Below, one piece after another: positions 7,596 through 13,011 of a DNA stretch of 15,180 bases. Both the position numbers and the translations under genes were made by a program. Numbering within the stretch: position 1 is the stretch's first letter; each line of letters starts with the position of its first letter. The notes under the pieces were generated by a model, which saw only the letters and a list, made by a program, of their open reading frames with translations, was not told the origin of the DNA and did no database searches. Source of the stretch: Candidatus Gastranaerophilales bacterium (GTDB lineage Bacteria > Cyanobacteriota > Vampirovibrionia > Gastranaerophilales > JAILCC01). Where the stretch lies: NCBI GenBank assembly GCA_024408745.1, contig JAKSUS010000006.1:1-15180 (forward strand). The letters run 5' to 3'.

Positions 7596-8561
7596 CTATT
7601 TTTCTTTAATTATCATATCAACCAAATTGAGTACTTTTTCAGGTTTAATATTTCTCATGCATGGAGTATCATCAATATCGGAATTGATATATTTACAAGT
7701 TCTTTTATCACAAGGTGAACAATTTATTTCGGATGAAATTGTTTTATGCTTTTCACCATAAGGTCCGCTCCTTGAAACAGAGCAACACCCGTATAATCCT
7801 AAACATGTTGTTCCTGTTGCCGAAGCAATATGAAGAGGTCCTGTATCACCTGAAATTACCAAATCTGCGCATGATAAAAGTGCAGCAGTTTCAGGAAGCG
7901 AAGTTTTTCCTGCAAATGATTTTATTGATGGTATATTATTTATTAATTCATTTACATTTTCTTCATCTTCTTTTGCGCCGATTACAAAAATTTGTGCATT
8001 ATATTTTTCTAAAATCATTTTGGCAAGTTCAGCCCAATATTCAATACACCATTTTCTTCCCTGGCGTGAAGAATTTGCCCCTGTATTAAAACAGATTTTA
8101 ATTTTATTTTTTTCCAATTGTGAAAGCATTTTTTGTTTTAATTCTTCATCAATATCAATATAAATATTTTTGTCTAATTCAAGTTCAGGAATTGCTTTTT
8201 TGCCGGTGTCAAAAAAGTTTTCAACGGCATGGAATTTATAAGATTTTTTGTAATTAACAACTTTTTTACTTGCTGCCACAAAACATAAAAACTTCATTCT
8301 TAAAGAGGGTTGTAAATTTAAAATCAAATCATATTTATTTTTGGAAAGTTTTCTTCCTAATTTATAAATATCAATATATTTTTTACTTTCAAAAAGATAA
8401 ACATTATCAATATCTTTAATATCATTTAAAAGAGTAGAAGGTGCTTTGCCCGTTAAATAATCAATATTATAATTTTGTTTTTTTAACGCACGAACCAAGC
8501 CTGTTGTTTCAACAACATCACCGATTGCACCAAGTCTTATTATTAAAACTCTTTTTTCCAT
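7596..8561 (-). CDS. Glycosyltransferase family 9 (heptosyltransferase-like)
   Basis: GT9 enzymes such as WaaC and WaaF transfer heptose from ADP-heptose to the lipopolysaccharide core at the inner face of the inner membrane. The two Rossmann-like halves are clear. The N-terminal VLIIRLGAIGDVVETTGLVRAL region (5-26) carries the GxxGD loop; the C-terminal half has ICFNTGANSSRQGRKW (156-171) and the nucleotide-sugar site SGDTGPLHIASATGT (237-251). The length of 321 residues is normal. The tail has four Cys (281, 284, 289, 301) in a CxxC-x4-C-x11-C pattern, seen in a subset of GT9 proteins and possibly metal-binding. The gene starts 3 bases after the stop of the membrane-protein gene and has no strong ribosome site, so the two are likely translationally coupled. 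The sugar donor and acceptor cannot be fixed; this could act on another surface glycan. Confidence 0.92.
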   Translation of the reverse strand: MEKRVLIIRLGAIGDVVETTGLVRALKKQNYNIDYLTGKAPSTLLNDIKDIDNVYLFESKKYIDIYKLGRKLSKNKYDLILNLQPSLRMKFLCFVAASKKVVNYKKSYKFHAVENFFDTGKKAIPELELDKNIYIDIDEELKQKMLSQLEKNKIKICFNTGANSSRQGRKWCIEYWAELAKMILEKYNAQIFVIGAKEDEENVNELINNIPSIKSFAGKTSLPETAALLSCADLVISGDTGPLHIASATGTTCLGLYGCCSVSRSGPYGEKHKTISSEINCSPCDKRTCKYINSDIDDTPCMRNIKPEKVLNLVDMIIKEK

Positions 8562-8564
8562 TAT

Positions 8565-9050
8565 TTATAACTCAACTTTAAATTCTGTTTCTTCTTGTTT
8601 TTCTTCAACAAGATTATTGTAAATTGCAATTACCGCTAAAGCTGATGCAATATTAAAGATTATATTTATCAAACCCAAAAATAAAATAATCATTACCAAA
8701 ATGGAGAATGATACAATATTTGAAGAAAAAGTAGTTGAGAAAAGAAATGCCACACTTGCTGTTTTAAAAATTGCACCGATTAATAAAGAAAGAGGGATAA
8801 AACTGACAGAAGCAGCAATAATACTTATCATTCCTGTTATGCAACCTACAATAATACCTTCTCTTTGTGTAAATTGTCCGATAAAATTATTTTTCTTCAA
8901 CAAATAAATAACCATACCGCCAACTAACCAAAATAAAAACAAAGCTAAAATATTAAGTGCAGGTATTAATAACAAAATGCCTAAAACTAATCCTGCCAAA
9001 ATACTCAAAAATACTGTCGGTTTTATATAATTAGGTAATCTCTCAAGCAT
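8565..9050 (-). CDS. Small integral membrane protein, first gene of the GT9 operon
   Basis: I do not recognise the family of this 161-residue protein. Four hydrophobic stretches can be seen, at about 11-30, 31-51, 65-95 and 112-145. A short polar loop with Lys-Lys-Asn-Asn (52-63) separates the second and third, and a charged Glu-rich tail follows (149-161). The basic N-terminus suggests a cytoplasmic start. GGAG (complement of 9056-9059) precedes the ATG and a good promoter lies directly upstream. Its coupling to a GT9 gene suggests an envelope-related role, for example in handling surface glycans, but nothing in the sequence proves it. Confidence 0.75.
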   Translation of the reverse strand: MLERLPNYIKPTVFLSILAGLVLGILLLIPALNILALFLFWLVGGMVIYLLKKNNFIGQFTQREGIIVGCITGMISIIAASVSFIPLSLLIGAIFKTASVAFLFSTTFSSNIVSFSILVMIILFLGLINIIFNIASALAVIAIYNNLVEEKQEETEFKVEL

Positions 9051-9075
9051 AATTTCTCCTTTAAATTTTTCTTTT

Positions 9076-9103
9076 ATTATAAAACATTTTAATTTAAAAG
9101 CAA
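9076..9103 (-). promoter_or_regulatory. Predicted promoter of the - strand envelope operon
   Basis: Read on the - strand, TTGCTT (9098-9103) and a perfect TATAAT (9076-9081) are 16 bases apart. Transcription would start near 9069, giving a leader of about 20 bases that contains the AGGAG ribosome site of the membrane-protein gene. Confidence 0.5.
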
Positions 9104-9123
9104 AATAATATTATAACTGTTCA

Positions 9124-9152
9124 TTTTCATATAAAAAATTTTATGCTAATAT
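9124..9152 (+). promoter_or_regulatory. Predicted divergent promoter with extended -10
   Basis: TAATAT (9147-9152) with TG at 9144-9145 forms an extended -10. TTTTCA (9124-9129) is a 4-of-6 -35 at 17-base spacing. An A6T4 tract (9133-9142) fills the spacer. The ribosome site AAAGAGG (9168-9174) and the ATG at 9182 follow. Confidence 0.5.
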
Positions 9153-9181
9153 GTATTTGTTAATTTGAAAGAGGATATTTT

Positions 9182-10210
9182 ATGAAAAAGATTTTGGCTT
9201 TAATTATTGCAATTTTTATGTTTGCAACAAATGCTAATGCAGCAGATATGATAAAAAATTACAAAGCCTATACAATTATCGGTCATAAGGTTCAAGAAAT
9301 TGCAGATATATTTAATCAGGCAATTATTGATGAAAAAGAAATTAAACGATTAAAAGATAACCCAAATGCTTATTATGGGGTTTATAATGATGAACATTAT
9401 TATGTAAAACTTTATCCCGCAAATAATAATACCAATATGTATATTGTTGCAGATGTTGAATACGAACAGGCAAACAATGATATGACAAAGTTTTTTAAAG
9501 CTCATAATTTTAAATGGCGTGTATTACAAGATAAAGAAGCCGAAGATGAATATTACTTTGACTTTATTGCTTATGCAAGAACAGGCAATCTTGACGGATT
9601 ATTTATCATGCCTGATTTTGTAAAACCTTTAAAAATTGGCATGCAAAAAATCAATGATAAAATTTCAAAAAATTCTAAAAAAACCGGAGTATTAGAATTT
9701 GAAAACGATACAAAACCTATTGATTTAACTCGTTTAAATACTGAATATTACAATAATCAGGAAGCACAAATTGATATAACAGTAAACGAATATCGTTTAA
9801 AAAACAAAGAAAACAGATATGTTCACGCATTTGAATATATTATTAAAAATACTGCAAGTTCAAAAGTTTTAATTGATAAAGTTACAAGTGAAAGAGTTGC
9901 AAGTTTAAAAGACGTAACTACACAAACCTTTGTTGATATGGACAGATTAGATATTGCTGATACCGTTGGTTCACTTCCACCTGTATTCATTGCGACTTGT
10001 GGACTTTCATTAATTCCTACGGTTGCTAATAACATAAGACTTGCCAAAGTTGCAAAAGAGTCAGCAAGATTTTCTCATACTTTACCTGAACATTATACTT
10101 TGAACGGTAATTCAAAAATGAAAGTTCTTGTTTTGAAATTCAAAAACGACCCGAAACCACTTAACTTTACGGTAACAAGAGATGGACAAAAATTCAATTT
10201 CTCTTTCTAA
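9182..10210 (+). CDS. Exported protein of unknown function (342 residues)
   Basis: MKKILALIIAIFMFATNANA followed by AD is a textbook Sec signal peptide (cleavage after residue 20), so the protein is periplasmic or surface-exposed. I do not recognise the mature part. Residues 25-150 contain alternating helices and aromatic-rich strands (YYGVYNDEHYYVKLYP, MYIVADVEY). Residues 165-245 look like a beta domain (TGVLEFENDTKPIDLT, YVHAFEYIIKNTASS). A hydrophobic, Pro-containing stretch at about 254-275 (GSLPPVFIATCGLSLIPTV) could insert in a membrane or pack in the core. The C-terminus again looks like beta strands (MKVLVLKFKNDPKPLNFTV). FKNDPKPLNF near the end echoes FENDTKPIDL at about 173-182, so the protein may contain two related beta units. 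AAAGAGG lies 7 bases before the start. The 3' end overlaps the HAD phosphatase gene by 29 bases. Confidence 0.78.
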   Translation: MKKILALIIAIFMFATNANAADMIKNYKAYTIIGHKVQEIADIFNQAIIDEKEIKRLKDNPNAYYGVYNDEHYYVKLYPANNNTNMYIVADVEYEQANNDMTKFFKAHNFKWRVLQDKEAEDEYYFDFIAYARTGNLDGLFIMPDFVKPLKIGMQKINDKISKNSKKTGVLEFENDTKPIDLTRLNTEYYNNQEAQIDITVNEYRLKNKENRYVHAFEYIIKNTASSKVLIDKVTSERVASLKDVTTQTFVDMDRLDIADTVGSLPPVFIATCGLSLIPTVANNIRLAKVAKESARFSHTLPEHYTLNGNSKMKVLVLKFKNDPKPLNFTVTRDGQKFNFSF

Positions 10211-10832
10211 TATAAAGAAAATTTATTGTGATTTTGACGGTACAATTACAAAAAACGACAGTGTTAATATGTTTTTTGAATTGTATGCGGACAGAAGTTG
10301 GGTTGATTATGAAAATTTATGGACACAAGGCAAAATAACTTCGCAGGAAAATGCCATAAAGCAGGTTGCTTTGCTTAGTCCCGTTACGGAAAAAACTTTA
10401 AACGATTTTATTAATTCCATTGAACTTAATGATTATTTTTTGGAATTTGTCGATTATCTTAATAAAAATCAAATTGAATTAACAATAATGAGTGACGGTT
10501 TTGATTTGTTTATTGAAAAAACCTTAAAAAGATTTAATATCGGTAACGTGAAATTTTTTGCAAATCATTTGATTTATAAAGATTGCAGATTTTCAATAGA
10601 ATTTCCGTATCATGTAAAAGCCTGCAAAATCGGGGCAGGCATGTGCAAGTGTGATAAAGTTAAAGAAAAAGAATATTGTTATGTCGGTGACGGAACGAGT
10701 GATTTATGTGTTGCAAAAGGTGCAACAACACTTTTTGCAACAAAAAAATTAGATAAATACTGCGAAGAACATAAGATTAAACATTATTCTTTTAAATCTT
10801 TTGAAGATATTGTAAAAGTTTTGGAAAAATAA
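10182..10832 (+). CDS. HAD-superfamily phosphatase, MtnX/SerB-like
   Basis: The four HAD motifs are visible: CDFDGTITKND (16-26) with nucleophile Asp17 and acid Asp19, MSDG (103-106) with Ser104, a Lys in CKCDK (155-159) and the metal-binding YVGDGTSD (167-174). Between motifs II and III lie four Cys (148, 155, 157, 166), as in the MtnX-like branch. MtnX of Bacillus removes phosphate from 2-hydroxy-3-keto-5-methylthiopentenyl-1-phosphate in methionine salvage; related enzymes act on phosphoserine or other small phosphates. At 216 residues the size is normal. The ATG at 10182 lies inside the end of the exported-protein gene; no other start fits between it and motif I, so the 29-base overlap is probably real. 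speD two genes downstream makes the precursor of methylthioadenosine formation, which would suit an MtnX role, but no other mtn gene is present. The substrate is uncertain. Confidence 0.85.
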   Translation: MDKNSISLSNIKKIYCDFDGTITKNDSVNMFFELYADRSWVDYENLWTQGKITSQENAIKQVALLSPVTEKTLNDFINSIELNDYFLEFVDYLNKNQIELTIMSDGFDLFIEKTLKRFNIGNVKFFANHLIYKDCRFSIEFPYHVKACKIGAGMCKCDKVKEKEYCYVGDGTSDLCVAKGATTLFATKKLDKYCEEHKIKHYSFKSFEDIVKVLEK

Positions 10833-10835
10833 TAT

Positions 10836-10852
10836 TTAAGTTTACAACTTAA
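10836..10852. repeat. Perfect 7-bp inverted repeat upstream of the FlhA-like gene
   Basis: TTAAGTT (10836-10842) and AACTTAA (10846-10852) are separated by TAC. The repeat begins 4 bases after the phosphatase stop and covers the proposed -35 of the next gene (10841-10846). It could be an operator or a weak RNA stem; no T run follows. Confidence 0.45.
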
Positions 10853-10869
10853 CCGTAATATAATAAAAT
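10841..10869 (+). promoter_or_regulatory. Predicted promoter of the FlhA-like gene
   Basis: TTTACA (10841-10846) and TAAAAT (10864-10869) are 17 bases apart and each matches 5 of 6 consensus bases. A start near 10876 would leave about 25 bases of leader carrying AAGGG (10891-10895), 5 bases before the ATG at 10901. A second possible -10, TATAAT, overlaps it at 10859-10864. Confidence 0.5.
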
Positions 10870-10900
10870 ATTAATATATTAGATTATATAAAGGGTTTTT

Positions 10901-12361
10901 ATGTTTAAAGATATAAGAAGTGAATATGCGGTTAAAACTGCACCACTCAACGAACCGAGTGAAGTTGAACTATTGTTAAACACAATGTCTGCCGAAGGCT
11001 GGGAATTATACACTCTGCACGAAGCGGAAACCGAAAGCGGAAAACCTTGTTATAACTGCATTTTTACAAGAGAAGTCGAAATTTACGAAGAAGGCGAAAC
11101 TCCCGAAATCGGCGATATAAAAAGTCCTTTGGAAAAAATGTACGAAAACTCTGATGAACCTTACAACCAGTGCGTTCAGGTTCAACGTAAAATGAAAGAG
11201 AAAAAAGATAAAATCAAACAAATTAAATCAAAATTAGAAACGGTAAATTCCGAAGAAGAACATAAACTTTTAAACAGAGAAATCTCTCATGAATTGAAGA
11301 ATTTACAGGATATGAAAGCCGAATTATCAGATGTAATTCAGCCTGATAAAATGTTTGATACCATTGAAACCAATAAAATCACCATTTTACTGAGCGAAGA
11401 ATTGGCTTGTCTTGCGGATAAAGACGGTGTAAACGATTTGCTTTGCGAAACCGTTAAATTAAGACAAAAATTAACTGATGAATTAGGTTATGTAATTCCG
11501 TATGTAAAATTTGACTGTTCGGAAGATTTGGAAAGCAACGAATTTGAAATTCAAATAAGAGATATTCCTGCATACAGAGGTGCTGCATTCCCTAATGCAA
11601 GAGCAATTAAAAAATCAGAAATCAATGTAAAACCTAATGATGCAATTGAAAGTTATGATGAAATTTCAAGAGAAGCAATTTATTGGATAGATGAAAAACA
11701 GACAAAAGATTATTGGGAAAAAGGCAGAAGTGCAGTTGAATATATTGCCGATGCCTTGGAATTTGTTACCGTAAAACATGCCGAAGATATTATTGATTAT
11801 GGCGATATAAATAATTATTTAGATATTGTTTTGAGGCAAAATCATTATTTGGTGGACAGTTTAATCCCCGAAGTTATTTCGGTAGGCGAAATAAGATACA
11901 TCCTTGCACAATTAATCAGCGATTATGTAAGTGTCAGAGATATTGTCTTTATCTTTGAAAAAATAGGTGATTTTGCAAGTGATGAAGATGAAGATGTTGA
12001 TATTGTTGATGAAATAAGAATGGCTTTATCAAGGCAAATCAGTAAAAGCTTAGCAGATGAAGAAAATAATATCGCATGTTTTGAACTTAATGATGATACG
12101 GTTGATTTATTCTGTAACCTAATTGATACCGAAAACGAGGGCACAGAAGTTGATGTACAATCAGTTGAAAAATTAATTACAAAAATTAATCAAATGTTAT
12201 TTGAAGAAGGATATAACCCAAAGAAAACTCCAATTATTGTTCCCGTAGAAATCAGAGCAATAATTAGCGGTGTTTTGAAAGGCTTCTTACCTAAAATCAG
12301 AGTTGTTGCAAGAGAAGAAATTTCCAAAGATTATCGCTTGGGAACGTTGGGATTAATATAA
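10901..12361 (+). CDS. Soluble FlhA/FHIPEP-like protein with DUF4177-like N-terminus
   Basis: Three parts are visible. Residues 5-58 (SEYAVKTAP, AEGWELYTL, CIFTRE) resemble the small DUF4177 fold. Residues 92-145 form a charged coiled coil. Residues 155-486 match the cytoplasmic domain of FlhA, the export-gate subunit whose C-terminal ring docks substrates and chaperones in flagellar and type III secretion: LRQKLTDELGYVIPYVKF (188-205), YRGAAFPNARAI (225-236), AIYWID (259-264), a helical block with SLIPEVISVGEIRYILAQL (320-338) and SVRDIVFIFEKIGDFA (344-359), EIRMALSRQIS (371-381), then TPIIVPVEIRAIISGVLKGFLP (443-464) with a terminal strand. FlhA normally has about 690 residues, eight of its N-terminal helices crossing the membrane; here none exist. 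No flagellar or injectisome gene is nearby. The ribosome site AAGGG and a promoter support the start. The homology is strong, but the role is unknown: perhaps a cytoplasmic ring or scaffold derived from FlhA. Confidence 0.88.
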   Translation: MFKDIRSEYAVKTAPLNEPSEVELLLNTMSAEGWELYTLHEAETESGKPCYNCIFTREVEIYEEGETPEIGDIKSPLEKMYENSDEPYNQCVQVQRKMKEKKDKIKQIKSKLETVNSEEEHKLLNREISHELKNLQDMKAELSDVIQPDKMFDTIETNKITILLSEELACLADKDGVNDLLCETVKLRQKLTDELGYVIPYVKFDCSEDLESNEFEIQIRDIPAYRGAAFPNARAIKKSEINVKPNDAIESYDEISREAIYWIDEKQTKDYWEKGRSAVEYIADALEFVTVKHAEDIIDYGDINNYLDIVLRQNHYLVDSLIPEVISVGEIRYILAQLISDYVSVRDIVFIFEKIGDFASDEDEDVDIVDEIRMALSRQISKSLADEENNIACFELNDDTVDLFCNLIDTENEGTEVDVQSVEKLITKINQMLFEEGYNPKKTPIIVPVEIRAIISGVLKGFLPKIRVVAREEISKDYRLGTLGLI

Positions 12362-12397
12362 AAAAGCAAAAATTTTTATTTACATTTTTTAAATAAC

Positions 12398-12426
12398 TGC
12401 ACAAAAAAATTTTTTTATGCTATTGT
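12398..12426 (+). promoter_or_regulatory. Predicted speD promoter with A7T7 tract and extended -10
   Basis: TATTGT (12421-12426) preceded by TG at 12418-12419 forms an extended -10. A weak -35 (TGCACA, 12398-12403) lies 17 bases upstream. The spacer contains seven A followed by seven T (12403-12416), a sequence that bends DNA intrinsically. The start of transcription would be near 12433, leaving a leader of about 58 bases. Confidence 0.45.
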
Positions 12427-12474
12427 ATCTTGTAAATAAGATATTAAATCTTTAACATGTTAGCAGATTATTTT

Positions 12475-12516
12475 ATGGAGTTAGAAAAAATTGAACAACT
12501 ACGCACAATGCCCTGA
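12475..12516 (+). other. Possible 13-codon upstream ORF overlapping the speD start
   Basis: ATG at 12475 opens a frame reading MELEKIEQLRTMP, ending in TGA at 12514-12516. It is out of frame with speD and overlaps the first 26 bases of it. The GGAG that would serve speD (12477-12480) lies within its first codons. It has no good ribosome site of its own, so translation is uncertain and chance is likely. Confidence 0.25.
12477..12480 (+). promoter_or_regulatory. Ribosome binding site supporting a TTG start for speD
   Basis: GGAG is 10 bases before TTG at 12491. No in-frame ATG exists upstream of the conserved YLGRHILAEF segment, and the first in-frame ATG falls far inside the protein, so TTG is the best start. 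The nearby ATG at 12475 is in another frame. Confidence 0.6.
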
Positions 12517-12934
12517 AACTACTACTAATAACACTAAATATTTAGGACGTCATATTCTTGCGGAATTTTTCGATTGTGATTCAAATATATTAAACAATCT
12601 TGAACTTATTGAAAAGCACATGACACAAGCAGCTGTTGAATGTGGAGCACACATTGTACAATCATGTTTTCACATGTTCAGCCCGCATGGAGTAAGCGGA
12701 GTTGTAATTATATCAGAATCACACTTGGCAATTCACACATGGCCCGAATTAGGATATGCAGCAGTTGATTTATTTACCTGCGGTGAAAATTGCGATCCTA
12801 AAATTGCTTATGACTTTTTAAAACAAGCATTTGCCTCTAAGTCAGGTTCTTATTCCGAATTAAGACGCGGTATGATTTCGGCAGATACAGTTCAAAAAAC
12901 TCCGTTTTTTGTTAAAGATCAGGTAGAAGTTTAA
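12491..12934 (+). CDS. speD: S-adenosylmethionine decarboxylase proenzyme
   Basis: SpeD decarboxylates S-adenosylmethionine to the aminopropyl donor used by spermidine synthase. The proenzyme cuts itself to make a pyruvoyl cofactor. The cleavage site is Glu76-Ser77 in ISESHLAIHTWPE (74-86), giving a beta chain of 76 residues and an alpha chain beginning with the pyruvoyl group from Ser77. His82 and Cys97 (FTCGENC) correspond to the processing His68 and catalytic Cys83 of the Thermotoga enzyme. The total of 147 residues is typical of the small bacterial/archaeal 1B type. The start is TTG, with GGAG 10 bases upstream, and the gene has its own promoter and terminator. speE is not in the window. 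The N-terminal 14 residues (NNYAQCPETTTNNT) before the conserved core are longer than in the shortest homologues. A short overlapping frame at the start might modulate translation. Confidence 0.97.
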   Translation: MNNYAQCPETTTNNTKYLGRHILAEFFDCDSNILNNLELIEKHMTQAAVECGAHIVQSCFHMFSPHGVSGVVIISESHLAIHTWPELGYAAVDLFTCGENCDPKIAYDFLKQAFASKSGSYSELRRGMISADTVQKTPFFVKDQVEV

Positions 12935-12952
12935 AAAGTATAATATATATAC

Positions 12953-12983
12953 AAAAAAGAGAGGTATATTACCTCTCTTTTTT
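12953..12983. terminator. Symmetrical (bidirectional) intrinsic terminator
   Basis: A 14-bp perfect stem (12953-12966 with 12970-12983) closes on a 3-base loop. The A run and T run at its ends supply a U tract on either strand. It lies 19 bases after speD and 28 bases after the stop of the convergent large gene, so it can end both transcripts. Confidence 0.9.
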
Positions 12984-13011
12984 ATTCAAATAAATTTTAT
13001 AATTACAACTA

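Noticed and set aside
7715..8089. 124-codon + strand frame opposite the GT9 gene
   Set aside because: The GT9 frame has all family motifs; the opposite frame reads as low-quality Leu/His/Phe-rich sequence typical of antisense of AT-rich genes.
8701..8907. 68-codon + strand frame opposite the membrane protein gene
   Set aside because: Antisense shadow without a ribosome site; the - strand frame has promoter, ribosome site and membrane segments.
12434..12474. Riboswitch in the speD leader
   Set aside because: The leader is short and AT-rich, with no conserved SAM- or polyamine-sensing structure that I can recognise.
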